Source: Acidobacteriota bacterium
GTDB lineage: Bacteria > Acidobacteriota > Vicinamibacteria > Vicinamibacterales > CAVVIG01
Reading direction: 5' to 3'
Assembly (NCBI GenBank): GCA_003222535.1
Contig: QHWJ01000330.1
Location: forward strand, 1 to 35,779
DNA length: 35,779 nucleotides
The position numbers and the translations under genes were made by a program. Shown in pieces: positions 19,929-29,558 of this stretch (position 1 is its first letter; each line of letters opens with the position of its first letter). The notes beneath the pieces were generated by a model. The model worked only from the letters and a program-made list of their open reading frames with translations. It searched no databases and was not told the DNA's origin.

Positions 19929-20594
19929 ATGTTGGCCAAACAACCAATGAGCTTTCTGAACTCTACAGTGTGTGCCGTTGTTCTGGCGTGCACGCCAATA
20001 TTGACCGGATGCCAACGCCAGAGCGAAGCGGCCAGGCGCATTCAGCCGGTTTACGACCAGAAGACCGGCAAGCTCCAGCTGCTCAAGTACGACTCCAACG
20101 GCAACGGCACAATCGACACGTGGAGCTACATGGACGGCGCGCGTGTCGTCAGGATCGACATCGACTCCAACGAGGACGGCAAGATTGACCGTTGGGAGTA
20201 CTACGGATCGAACCAGCAGCTCGAGAAGGTCGGCTTCTCGCGGTCTGGCGACGGGAGGGAAGACGCGTGGTCCTTTCCCGGCCCCGGTGGCTCGACCGAA
20301 CGCATCGAGATCTCGACGCGCCGCGACGGGAGAGTGACGCGCACGGAACACTACCAGGGCGGCGGCCTCGCCAGCGCGGAAGAGGACGTTGATGGAGACG
20401 GCAAGATCGACAAATGGGAAACCTATGACGGGGATCATCTCGCCTCCGTCGCGTTCGACACCCTCCACCGCGGCACGCCCGACCGGCGCCTGAAATACGG
20501 TATTGACGGCACGGCGCGGCTCGAAGTCGATCCCGCGGGCGACGGGCACTTCAAAGCCGCCGCCGATTCCCGCGCGGCGCGCCAATCACGATGA
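19929..20594 (+). CDS. Lipoprotein with EF-hand-like calcium loops
   Basis: 221 residues, no family recognised. The N-terminus has a hydrophobic segment ending ACTPILTGC, a lipobox, so Cys is the likely lipid anchor. Three or more D-rich loops follow: DSNGNGTIDTW, DSNEDGKIDRW and DVDGDGKIDKW, which match the DxDxDG-x-I-D pattern of calcium-binding dockerin/EF-hand loops, with WxY/F strands between. The ATG at 19929 gives a lysine before the hydrophobic segment; GTG 19896 and ATG 19947 are alternatives. It overlaps the region of the next gene and probably forms an operon with the beta-barrel protein, suggesting an envelope role. Confidence 0.7.
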   Translation: MLAKQPMSFLNSTVCAVVLACTPILTGCQRQSEAARRIQPVYDQKTGKLQLLKYDSNGNGTIDTWSYMDGARVVRIDIDSNEDGKIDRWEYYGSNQQLEKVGFSRSGDGREDAWSFPGPGGSTERIEISTRRDGRVTRTEHYQGGGLASAEEDVDGDGKIDKWETYDGDHLASVAFDTLHRGTPDRRLKYGIDGTARLEVDPAGDGHFKAAADSRAARQSR

Positions 20595-20638
20595 CATCGA
20601 TTCTCTACGGTCGCTCGTGGCGGCCAGGTAAACACGTC

Positions 20639-21862
20639 ATGCGTCCCTCGTGCTGCCTTCTCCTGATCGTGATCGGGCTGGTGTATCCCGCGCCGGTGCG
20701 GGCCCAGGCGCCAGCCGACGGCGGCCCCGATCCGGCGGCAGTCCGCGTGCGGCTCGGACCGCTCGCGATGATCCCCACGATGGGCCTGTCGAATCTGGGA
20801 GTCGACAAGAACGTCTTCAACGATCCGCCCGGCAAGCAGCCGAGAGAGGACTTCACCGCCACGCTGACGCCGAAGACCGACTTGTGGCTTCACGTGGGCG
20901 GCACCTGGGTCACCGCCGCCATCAACGAGCAAATCACCTGGTATCAGAAGTACGCGAGCGAGCGTTCCGCGAGCAACGCCTATTCGGTCGGCTGGAAATT
21001 GCCCCTGACCTGGCTGATCGTCAACACGAATGTCGCGTACGCGAAGGTCCGCGATCGCCCGGGATTTGAAGTCGACGCACGCGTGTCGCGCAAGGATCTG
21101 GCCTACGGTGGCTCCGTCGAGGGGCGGATCATGTCGAAAACGTTCTTCGGCGTGCGCGGCGAACGACGAAAAGTCGATTTCGATCAGGCGGCCCTCTTTC
21201 TCGACGTCAACCTGCACGACGAGCTGAACCACGTCACCACGAGCAGCGGGCTGTTGCTTCGGCACCAGATCACGTCGTTGACGTCGATCTCCGTCAACGC
21301 GACGCGCTCCGAGGACAGATTCGAGTTCTCGCCGCTGCGCGACTCGGTCTCGACGATGCTCGGGACGACGGTCACCTTCGATCCCTTCGCCCTCATCCAC
21401 GGCTCCGCGACGTTCGGCTTTCGGGACTTCGAGCCGCGATCGTCCCGGCTCCCGAGCTTCAAAGGCTCGACGATGGCGATCGATCTGTCGTTCAGCATCT
21501 ATGAGACGACGCGGTTCGGGGTCCACGCTGTGCGCGACATTGAATACTCGTACGACGTCAATCAGCCGTACTATGTGCTGACGGGCTTCGACGCCTCGAT
21601 CGCGCAGCAGATCTTCGGACCGTTCGACACCGTCCTCCGTGTCGGAGAGCAACGGCTCGCGTACCGCGACCGCATCGGCGCCACGATCAACGCATCCAAT
21701 CGCACCGACGCAGTGCACTCCAAGGGCCTTGGCGTCGGCTATCACCTGGGCAAGGAACTGCGCCTCGGGTTCAACCTGGATACCATCCATCGAACGTCGG
21801 TCGTCGTCTCGAGACCGTACGAAGGCTTGAAATTCGGCACCGCGCTCACCTACGGGTTCTGA
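20639..21862 (+). CDS. Outer-membrane beta-barrel protein, function unknown
   Basis: 407 residues. The signal peptide reads MRPSCCLLLIVIGLVYPAPV then RAQ. The mature part is rich in alternating aromatic/hydrophobic strands (TDLWLHVGGTWVTAAINEQI, RFEFSPLRDSVSTMLGTTV, LRLGFNLDTIHRTS) and ends in a terminal phenylalanine (LTYGF), the classic BAM-recognition residue. I expect a barrel of perhaps 16 strands. The ATG at 20639 is chosen for the clean signal peptide; an ATG at 20591 overlapping the upstream stop is the alternative. Translational coupling with the lipoprotein is possible. Related barrels accompany exopolysaccharide loci, but no specific function can be claimed. Confidence 0.75.
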   Translation: MRPSCCLLLIVIGLVYPAPVRAQAPADGGPDPAAVRVRLGPLAMIPTMGLSNLGVDKNVFNDPPGKQPREDFTATLTPKTDLWLHVGGTWVTAAINEQITWYQKYASERSASNAYSVGWKLPLTWLIVNTNVAYAKVRDRPGFEVDARVSRKDLAYGGSVEGRIMSKTFFGVRGERRKVDFDQAALFLDVNLHDELNHVTTSSGLLLRHQITSLTSISVNATRSEDRFEFSPLRDSVSTMLGTTVTFDPFALIHGSATFGFRDFEPRSSRLPSFKGSTMAIDLSFSIYETTRFGVHAVRDIEYSYDVNQPYYVLTGFDASIAQQIFGPFDTVLRVGEQRLAYRDRIGATINASNRTDAVHSKGLGVGYHLGKELRLGFNLDTIHRTSVVVSRPYEGLKFGTALTYGF

Positions 21863-21947
21863 CCCCTTTCTTTCCGCTGGCGTGGCCGTCAATCGGCCTC
21901 CCGGCGGTGGCGATCAATGGGGTACACTACTCTCACAAGGGCTTGAC

Positions 21948-22721
21948 GTGTCTCTACGCATAGGCTTCGACCTCGACGGCGTTTTTGCGGACATGGAGGC
22001 GGAGTTGCTCCGCCAGGCGGTAGCCGTCTTCGGCGAGCCGATGAAGCGTCGCCTCGAGGAGCGTGCGTCGCCAGACTCCGCCCCGGTCGAGGCCGACTCG
22101 GGAGAAACGGCGCTCGACAGCGCGTCGACGCCTCAGGCGGTCGCCGAAGCCTCAGCCGACAACGTCCCGCCGCTGATGAAGACGAACATGAGCTCGAGGC
22201 AGCAGCGGCGGTTGTGGCGCCACGTGGAGTCGATCGAGAACTTCTGGCAGACGCTGGAGGAGATCGAGGCAGGCGTCATCGAACGGCTCGCCAGGCTGGT
22301 CCACGAGCGCCGGTGGGAGATCATCTTCCTAACCAAGCGGCCCGAGAGTGCCGGCGCCACGGCGCAGCTGCAGAGTCAGCGCTGGCTCGAGTCCAAGGGC
22401 TTCCCGCTCCCGAGCGTGTTCGTCGTACAGGGATCGCGCGGCCGGATCGCCGCCGCGCTGGGGCTCGACATCGTCGTCGACGACCGTCCCGAGAATTGCC
22501 TCGACGTCATCGTCGATTCAAAAGCCCGTGCGATTCTCGTCTGGCGTGAGGACGAGAGGCAGTTGCCGGCGGCGGCGCGTCGAATGGGGATCGGCGTCGT
22601 GAAGTCGGTGGGCGAATGTCTCGACATCATCAGTCAGATCGATGCCGCCGGTCGCGACGATCCGGGCGTGATGGCTCGTGTCATGCGGCTGCTCGGACTC
22701 AAGGAACCCGCCAACGCCTGA
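21948..22721 (+). CDS. HAD-superfamily phosphatase (5'(3')-deoxyribonucleotidase-like)
   Basis: 257 residues. HAD motif I FDLDGVFADME (nucleophile Asp and general acid Asp), motif II/III FLTKRP, and motif IV DIVVDDRPENCLDV fit the NT5C-like branch that includes deoxyribonucleotidases. An insert of about 50 residues rich in A, S and E (residues about 40-90) forms a cap or linker. The GTG at 21948, preceded by AAGGG, gives the family start SLRIGFDLDG; GTG 21882 upstream adds unlikely sequence. A TACACT at 21923-21928 may be its -10. The substrate is unknown. Confidence 0.75.
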   Translation: MSLRIGFDLDGVFADMEAELLRQAVAVFGEPMKRRLEERASPDSAPVEADSGETALDSASTPQAVAEASADNVPPLMKTNMSSRQQRRLWRHVESIENFWQTLEEIEAGVIERLARLVHERRWEIIFLTKRPESAGATAQLQSQRWLESKGFPLPSVFVVQGSRGRIAAALGLDIVVDDRPENCLDVIVDSKARAILVWREDERQLPAAARRMGIGVVKSVGECLDIISQIDAAGRDDPGVMARVMRLLGLKEPANA

Positions 22722-22872
22722 GCTCCTCAGCGCCACCCACCTCGAAGTCGTACACCAAGTCTGATTACAGCAACTGATGGAACCGGGCCACGAGTGCCCG
22801 TGCGCAGGATGCCAGAGGTATGCCTCGAGACCGGCAATATCGTATATGGGAGCCCACGTCGTGAAACCAGCG
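22722..22872. other. Convergent intergenic region
   Basis: This stretch lies between the 3' ends of the HAD gene and the minus-strand repeat-protein gene. A short CTGAG/CTCAG stem overlaps the HAD stop codon, without a T-run. I see no other feature. Confidence 0.3.
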
Positions 22873-23688
22873 TCAGCTGCGGTCCGGTGGTTCGTCGTCT
22901 CTGCGCTTTCGCGGACCATCCTTTTCGGTACGCCCGCGCGAGGTCGGGCCGCCAGGACGCAATGGCTTCCGATGTTCGTCGGACGGCGGATCGCGCCACG
23001 GCTTTGACGGTCCGCCCGGCTTCGCTCCCCATGGACGCGCAGGGCCGCGGGGCTTGCCGCCCGCGGGCGTGGAGGGGTGACGCGGCTTCCCGCTCCACGG
23101 TTGGGACGGGTCGCGAGGCTTGCCGCTCCACGGTTTGGAGGCGTTGCCGGACTTCCCGCTCCACGGTTTGTTTGGGTCGCGAGGTTTATCACTCCACGGT
23201 CGCGCCGGATCGCGCGGCTTATTGGTCCACGGCCGCGCAGCGCCACGGGGTCTGGCGCTCCATGGCCGGCCGCCGCCGCCGCTGGGCGTTTTCCCGCCTG
23301 GGGGGCCCGCAGGCTTGTCGCGCCACGGTCGCGGTTCGCGGGGCAGCCCGGGCGTGTCGCGATCGCGCCGCGCGCGGGACGCGTCCTCGGACCAGGCGCG
23401 CTCGGGTCTGTTCTTCTTCTTGAATCGATCGCGCGGATCTTTGTGGGTGCCGCCGGGCCGCCAGTCGGGCCCGCGCTGGTCGCCGGCGAACTTCGGCTTT
23501 CGCCCCGCCGCCCTCTGCGCCTCCGGTGAGTCCCACAGCCGCCCCTGAGCGAACCACCTCACGACGACGTTCGGGTTCGTGCGTTTCAGTTGCGTGAAGG
23601 TCGGCAGCAACTCCTCCCTGTCGCGCGCGCGAAACGCAGTCGGCCTGTCATCGATGAGGATGGTCCAGTAAGCAAATCGGGGCGGCAT
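22873..23688 (-). CDS. Basic protein with nine 11-residue PW repeats
   Basis: 271 residues, no named family recognised. Residues 1-60 are a compact domain (FAYWTILIDDRPTAFRARDR, then LLPTFTQLKRTNPNVVVRWF and GRLWDSPEA) that looks conserved and folded. Residues 70-271 are disordered and strongly basic. Residues 141-239 are nine consecutive 11-mers of pattern [R/K]PW[S/T]xKPRxP[A/S], for example RPWSDKPRDPN and KPWSGKPRDPS. The charge suggests nucleic-acid or polyanion binding, which is inference. It starts 21 nt after the sigma54-type regulator on the same strand and is likely cotranscribed. Plus-strand frames across it only reflect the repeat. Confidence 0.8.
   Translation of the reverse strand: MPPRFAYWTILIDDRPTAFRARDREELLPTFTQLKRTNPNVVVRWFAQGRLWDSPEAQRAAGRKPKFAGDQRGPDWRPGGTHKDPRDRFKKKNRPERAWSEDASRARRDRDTPGLPREPRPWRDKPAGPPGGKTPSGGGGRPWSARPRGAARPWTNKPRDPARPWSDKPRDPNKPWSGKSGNASKPWSGKPRDPSQPWSGKPRHPSTPAGGKPRGPARPWGAKPGGPSKPWRDPPSDEHRKPLRPGGPTSRGRTEKDGPRKRRDDEPPDRS
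22972..23268 (-). repeat. 33-bp tandem repeat encoding the PW 11-mers
   Basis: Nine in-frame units of 33 bp code for residues 141-239. Units 2, 3, 5 and 6 are the most alike, and the edge units are degenerate, which fits growth by slippage or unequal exchange in the middle. Confidence 0.85.
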
Positions 23689-23709
23689 CTCGCTATTCTC
23701 GCAGGGATT

Positions 23710-25167
<1,458 letters not shown>

Positions 25168-25215
25168 TTAGCGCGACGCCAATATCTTGACACCATAACG
25201 GACGGAGTGTCTATC

Positions 25216-26190
25216 GTGTTCTCGATCAAGAATGACGCAGTGGATCGGCTCGCCCGCGCTGTAGCCGTGGCCTCCCGTTCATTTTCACGAAATCCAACCC
25301 TGCGCCAGGAGCTCATCCATCGATATCCGCTCGCTCGATTCAACGAATCCGCCGACGTGCTTGCCGGCGACGCGTTGGTCCGGTTTCTCCGGGGGCACAC
25401 GAAAGCGATCACGGGCCACGAGGTGCTGAACGACCCCGTGTTTCGCGCGGTGCCGGAACTTCGTCTCGTCAGCAAGTACGGCGTGGGCCTCGACACGATC
25501 GACCTCGAATCCGCCCGCACACATGGCGTGGCGGTGCGATGGACTCCCGGCGTGAACCGCCAGGCCGTTGCCGAGCTGGCCGTCGCCTTCATGATCGCGC
25601 TGTGTCGCCGGATTGTTCCGGCCGCGCTCATGGTCCGCGACGGCACCTGGCGTCAGACGGGCGGGCGACAGCTCTCGACGGCTACCGTCGGCATCCTCGG
25701 CTGCGGCGCTGTGGGGCAGACGGTCGCGCGGCTGTGCGCGGCATTCGGATCGACCGTGCTGGCTCACGACGTCCGCGTGTACGACGAGTTCTATCGAAGC
25801 TCGGGCGTGAAACCGGTGTCGCTCGACGTGCTTCTCCGCGAATCCGACATCGTGACCGTCCACCTTCCGCTTGATGCGTCCACGCGGGGGCTGATCGGCG
25901 CGGGCGCGATTTCCCTCATGAAACCGTCGGCGTTCCTCATCAACACCTCTCGAGGCGGCATCGTCGACGAACTCGCATTGAGGATCGCCCTTGTGGAGCA
26001 CAAGTTGGCTGGGGCAGCGGCCGACGTCTTCGCGGTCGAGCCGCCGGCCGACTCGGAGCTTCTGCGGCAGCCCAACTTCATCGGCACGCCGCATATCGGC
26101 GGCAGCACGGAGGAAGCCGTTCTGGCAATGGGGCGGGCGGCGATCGGCGGCCTGGACGAATCGCCGGAATCCGTCAACTTAACGGCATGA
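25216..26190 (+). CDS. D-isomer-specific 2-hydroxyacid dehydrogenase (SerA-like)
   Basis: 324 residues. The NAD-binding Rossmann motif is GILGCGAVGQTVARL; the catalytic Arg is in INTSRGGIVDE, with Glu in VFAVEPP and His in TPHIGGSTEEA. The substrate loop LVSKYGVGLDTIDLESARTH is typical of 3-phosphoglycerate dehydrogenase-like enzymes. It has no C-terminal ACT domain, so it matches the short SerA or phosphonate/glyoxylate reductase-like forms; the substrate is uncertain. GTG 25216 has GGAG 8 nt upstream; the frame is open far upstream, but only as antisense to the regulator gene. Confidence 0.88.
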   Translation: MFSIKNDAVDRLARAVAVASRSFSRNPTLRQELIHRYPLARFNESADVLAGDALVRFLRGHTKAITGHEVLNDPVFRAVPELRLVSKYGVGLDTIDLESARTHGVAVRWTPGVNRQAVAELAVAFMIALCRRIVPAALMVRDGTWRQTGGRQLSTATVGILGCGAVGQTVARLCAAFGSTVLAHDVRVYDEFYRSSGVKPVSLDVLLRESDIVTVHLPLDASTRGLIGAGAISLMKPSAFLINTSRGGIVDELALRIALVEHKLAGAAADVFAVEPPADSELLRQPNFIGTPHIGGSTEEAVLAMGRAAIGGLDESPESVNLTA

Positions 26191-26203
26191 CGGTGCCAAA
26201 ATG

Positions 26204-26231
26204 TTGACACTTGGAAATACTCAATTGTAAT
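26204..26231 (+). promoter_or_regulatory. Promoter of the small HTH gene
   Basis: TTGACA (26204-26209), a 16-bp spacer and TGTAAT (26226-26231) form one of the best sigma70 matches in the window. The region around it is AT-rich against its surroundings. It points toward the HTH gene at 26302. Confidence 0.6.
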
Positions 26232-26301
26232 CGACCACTACGGAATCCCTAATCCTCGCCCGAAGATCCACCGATACAAATCCACGGAGGCAAACAGCCA
26301 A

Positions 26302-26520
26302 GTGGAACGAAAACTCATTTCGATCATGAAGGCATGTGAGCTCGTCGGCGTCAGCCGTCGCACAATCTACAACTGGCTCTCCAGTGGGAAGATCGAATAC
26401 GTGCGAACGGCGGGCGGTTCCGTCCGCATTTACGTCGATACTCTCTGGCGCGATGCCAACAACGGCGACCGCCCGGCCGTGGAGACGATGTGGCAGGCGG
26501 AAGGCCGGAATCAGGCGTGA
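26302..26520 (+). CDS. Excisionase/MerR-type helix-turn-helix protein
   Basis: 72 residues. ISIMKACELVGVSRRTIYNW followed by LSSGKIEYVRTAGGSVRIY is the HTH_17 (excisionase-family) winged helix with the wing RTAGGSVRI. Such stand-alone domains act as recombination directionality factors or small transcription regulators. No integrase is nearby, so a regulatory role is more likely. GTG start at 26302, with GGAGG at 26284-26288 somewhat far upstream. A strong promoter lies upstream, and the DHp-like gene follows 42 bp downstream. Confidence 0.8.
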   Translation: MERKLISIMKACELVGVSRRTIYNWLSSGKIEYVRTAGGSVRIYVDTLWRDANNGDRPAVETMWQAEGRNQA

Positions 26521-26562
26521 TCTCGCGTCCGCAGAGCAGAGGAATTGATGTCGAGGAGATAA

Positions 26563-26772
26563 ATGGACGAAGAGCCCGAATTGCGCCTCCTCTTCCATCG
26601 CCTCAACAATCAGCTCGGGATCATCCTTTCGCACTCGGAACTCCTTGAAGCCAAGGCGACGGACGACATCAATCGGGCCCGCGCAGCGCAGATCGTGTCG
26701 AGCACCCTCGAGGCGATGGGCACCGCGAAAGAGATCCGGCGTCTCGCCGTCACTTCAGCCGAGCCGCAATAG
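26563..26772 (+). CDS. Tiny protein resembling a histidine-kinase dimerisation (DHp) helix pair
   Basis: 69 residues. LRLLFHRLNNQLGIILSHSE with His12 followed by LNNxLG resembles the H-box of histidine kinases (HELNNPLA), and the rest can form a second helix (NRARAAQIVSSTLEAMGTA). No ATPase domain follows. It may be a stand-alone phosphotransfer or dimerisation module, or an unrelated small helical protein. GAGGAG lies 5 nt before the ATG. It is probably cotranscribed with the HTH gene. Confidence 0.65.
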   Translation: MDEEPELRLLFHRLNNQLGIILSHSELLEAKATDDINRARAAQIVSSTLEAMGTAKEIRRLAVTSAEPQ

Positions 26773-27046
26773 CGCCCCAAAGTGTAATTCGGCAGTCAAA
26801 CTATTGACGAAAGCGTCGGCTGAGTCGCCATTCGTTTTGGCCATCCATACGGTTTCAAGCCTCCACCTCATCAGACCGTCCCGAAACGGCTCACACCCGT
26901 AAACATCTCACAACCAGTCATTTACGGCTTTCATTTCGCCGATAGTGATGAGGTCTGGAACACGATTGCTGCTGTTGGTACCGCCGTTGCGATAACGTGC
27001 AATGCCTTGAAGACGGGAACGGCTTCCGGGCCCAACAGGAGAGGTC
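26773..27046 (+). other. Leader region of the sigma factor gene
   Basis: A 274-bp stretch of lower GC content. I found no protein-like frame. TTGACG at 26812-26817 has no good partner -10. GCCGATAG at 26938-26945 is close to a sigma28 -10, but lacks a -35. GGAGAGG directly precedes the sigma gene ATG. Confidence 0.3.
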
Positions 27047-27970
27047 ATGCACGCCCAGCCGCTCGCCGCCAGCCAGAATCGCCGCGTCGTCAATGGCCTG
27101 CCGTTTGTCGAGGCGCTTGCCCGACGCATGGCCGCGTCGATGCCGAACTCGATCGACATCGGGGATCTCGTGCAGGATGGGGTGATCGGCCTCATCGATG
27201 CCGCCCATCGCTTCGACGAAGATCGCGGCATCAAGTTCGAGACGTTCGCCGAACGGCGCGTTCGCGGTGCGATGATCGACGCGCTGCGCAAGGACGCCTG
27301 GCCCCGCGGCGTCCGCCGCCAGCGCCGGGAGCTGGACGCGGCCCGCGAGGAGCTGCGCCGGGAGCTGGGTCACGAGCCGTCGATGGCCGATCTCGCCGCA
27401 CGGGTGGGTTCCGACGAGAAGCGTTTGAGCCGCACCATCGTCCGCATCAACACGATCGAAGCGACGTCGCCGCTCGCGACGGGCGAGCACATGGACGAGA
27501 GCTCGCTGCCGACCGTGCTCGTGCCGTCCGAGCCGGATTCGCCGCATATCGCGTACGAGAAAACAGAAACACGGAACCGCGTGCGGACCGCGATTCAGTC
27601 ACTTCCGTGGCGCGAACGCAAGGTGATTGGCCTCTACTACTACGGCGAAGCGACCATGAAGCAGATTGGCGCCGAGATCGGCGTCAACGAATCGCGCGTG
27701 TCGCAGTTGCATGCGCGTGCGATTCGCCGGCTTCGCGACGCCCTCGGGGACATGAACCCGCAGGGAGTGGCGGAGATGCGGCGTCAACTGATCGCGTTCG
27801 CGGCGAAGAAGCCGGTGAAGGCGAAAGCGCAGCTCCCCGGGGAGTCGGCCGGGAAGATCGCGTCGCCTCAGGCGGTGGTACTGCCATACAAGCCGGCGAG
27901 CAAGCGGCCCGCGGCCAGGACGACGCTCAAGGTGACTCGCGCGCGCCACGCGATCGCTGCGGCCAGATAA
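27047..27970 (+). CDS. FliA/WhiG-type RNA polymerase sigma factor
   Basis: 307 residues. Region 2 reads IDIGDLVQDGVIGLIDAAHR then FDEDRGIKFETFAERRVRGA, the core-binding and -10 region. Region 3 is REELRRELGHEPSMADLAAR. Region 4 is RERKVIGLYYYGEATMKQIG then AEIGVNESRVSQLHARAIRR, recognising the -35. This is the sigma28 group 3 type. Typical FliA is about 240 residues; this has an extra basic, alanine-rich tail of about 70 residues (KPVKAKAQ, KPASKRPAARTT). No flagellar or chemotaxis gene is near. The RBS GGAGAGG is good. Confidence 0.92.
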   Translation: MHAQPLAASQNRRVVNGLPFVEALARRMAASMPNSIDIGDLVQDGVIGLIDAAHRFDEDRGIKFETFAERRVRGAMIDALRKDAWPRGVRRQRRELDAAREELRRELGHEPSMADLAARVGSDEKRLSRTIVRINTIEATSPLATGEHMDESSLPTVLVPSEPDSPHIAYEKTETRNRVRTAIQSLPWRERKVIGLYYYGEATMKQIGAEIGVNESRVSQLHARAIRRLRDALGDMNPQGVAEMRRQLIAFAAKKPVKAKAQLPGESAGKIASPQAVVLPYKPASKRPAARTTLKVTRARHAIAAAR

Positions 27971-28005
27971 CAGGCGCATCGCGCGCGGAAGCCACCAGTG
28001 CTGCG

Positions 28006-29532
28006 TTACGCCAGCCCGTCCCGGACGGCTCGCAGCAGGTCGCCAAGCCTGAAGGGCTTTTCGAGCCAGCGACAGCCGCTCTCCTCGAGAAAAGTTTCCG
28101 CATCGGTGCCGGCCACATCGCCAGTGACGAAAATCACGTGCCTCGAGAGGCCGGGTGCGGCGGCCGCGAGCATTCGATAGAACGCTTTCCCATCCATTCG
28201 CGGCATCTTCAGGTCGCAGATCACGAGATCGAAGGCTCGCGCTCCCACTCTGTTCAGCCCTTCCTCGCCGTCGGACGCATGTTCGACGAGGTAGCCCGCA
28301 TCCTGCAGGGCGTCGACCACCGCGTTCGCGAGCTTCGCTTCGTCTTCCACGACGAGAATTGAGGCGCCTGCGACGGCGTCCACCGGCGCCTGCAGTCGCC
28401 CGTGGGCCTCGGGCGCCGGCTGCAGCTTCGTGCCGGTCACCGGCAACTCGACATAAAACGACGCGCCCGCATTCGGCCGGGACTCGAGACGGATACGCCC
28501 GCCGTGCTCCTGGACGATCGCGTACGCGACCGTGAGTCCGAGTCCCGTGCCTTTGCCGACCTCCTTCGTCGTGAAGAACGGGTCGAAGATCTTGGGCTGC
28601 AGGTTGTTGGGAATGCCGGGGCCGTCGTCGTTGATCTCGAGCACGACCGACTCCTGATCGGGGTCGTGCCACGTGCGCACGACCAGAACGCCTCGTCCGT
28701 GGGCCGACAGCATCGCCTGCTCGGCGTTGATGACGAGGTTGAGCAGGACCTGCTGCACCTGATGGCCGTCCGCAAACACGTTGGGGAGGCCCGCGGCCAG
28801 GGCATCGAGCACGGTGATGTTCGTGACGTGCTGTTCGTACGCGCGGAGCGCCAGCGTTTCACGCACTACCCGATTGACGTCGACCATCGCACGCGTCGTC
28901 TGCCGCTTGCGGGCGAACGTCAGCAGATTGCGGACGATGCGGGCGGCGCGCTCGGCTTCGGAGAGGATCGTCTCGAGGCCGCGGCGAACCGGCTCTTCGA
29001 GGGTAGTGCGCTGCGAAAGCCGTTCGGCCCAGCTCAAGATCGTCGCAAGCGGGTTGTTCAGCTCGTGCGCGACCCCGGAGACCGTCTGGCCGAGCGCCGC
29101 CATCTTTTCGGCCTGCAGCAACTGATGATAGATGTCGCGGGTCTCGTCATCGAGCTTCTTCCGCTCGCTGACGTCGCGGACGAGCGCCTCGATGCGGAGG
29201 CCGCTGTCGTCGGTCGGCCGATCGGCGCGCGCCGTCAGCTCGACCCACATGGGGTTCCCGTCGGCGCGGCGGAGCCGCATGAGGTAATCACTGACCGACC
29301 CGTCGGTGGTGAGGCGTTCGAGCAGCGCGACGCGCGCCTGAGGGTCGACGAAGCGCTCCTGAGCGAAGGGGCGCACATCGAGCTCCGGTGATTCGCTCGC
29401 GTAGCCGAAAATCAGCTTCAGGTGGGGGTTGGCGGCGATCGTGGACGTGGCGTCGGGACCGATCGTCCCGATGTACACGCCCTCGTGCACCGCCTCGAAC
29501 AGCCGCGCGAACGCGGCGGCGCGCCTTTCCAT
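28006..29532 (-). CDS. Hybrid sensor histidine kinase (PAS-HisKA-HATPase-REC)
   Basis: 508 residues from this start. The PAS domain (LFEAVHEGVYIGTIGPDATS to VRDVSERKKLDDE) has no membrane segment, so a cytoplasmic sensor is expected. The HisKA H-box is GVAHELNNPLATILSW. The HATPase has N (NLVINAEQAM), G1 (INDDGPGIPNN), F (DPFFTTKEVG) and G2 (GTGLGLTVAYAI). The C-terminal receiver has VVEDEA, DLVICDLKMPRMDG and the LEKPF lysine. ATG 29532 is preferred because the upstream PCYCGC gene, read through its UGA, ends at 29559; ATG 29613 in the same frame would overlap it by 55 bp. Neither start has a clear Shine-Dalgarno sequence. Confidence 0.92.
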   Translation of the reverse strand: MERRAAAFARLFEAVHEGVYIGTIGPDATSTIAANPHLKLIFGYASESPELDVRPFAQERFVDPQARVALLERLTTDGSVSDYLMRLRRADGNPMWVELTARADRPTDDSGLRIEALVRDVSERKKLDDETRDIYHQLLQAEKMAALGQTVSGVAHELNNPLATILSWAERLSQRTTLEEPVRRGLETILSEAERAARIVRNLLTFARKRQTTRAMVDVNRVVRETLALRAYEQHVTNITVLDALAAGLPNVFADGHQVQQVLLNLVINAEQAMLSAHGRGVLVVRTWHDPDQESVVLEINDDGPGIPNNLQPKIFDPFFTTKEVGKGTGLGLTVAYAIVQEHGGRIRLESRPNAGASFYVELPVTGTKLQPAPEAHGRLQAPVDAVAGASILVVEDEAKLANAVVDALQDAGYLVEHASDGEEGLNRVGARAFDLVICDLKMPRMDGKAFYRMLAAAAPGLSRHVIFVTGDVAGTDAETFLEESGCRWLEKPFRLGDLLRAVRDGLA

Positions 29533-29558
29533 GCCCGGATGAAGAGGCGGACCGGCGT

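Noticed and set aside
22777-23548. Plus-strand frames of up to 209 residues over the PW-repeat gene
   Set aside because: They arise from the 33-bp repeat, which is open in several frames; only the minus-strand frame gives a folded-looking N-terminus and lies in operon position.
26938-26945. Sigma28-type promoter for autoregulation of the sigma factor
   Set aside because: GCCGATAG matches the -10, but the expected TAAA 15 bp upstream is CATT, so half the promoter is missing.
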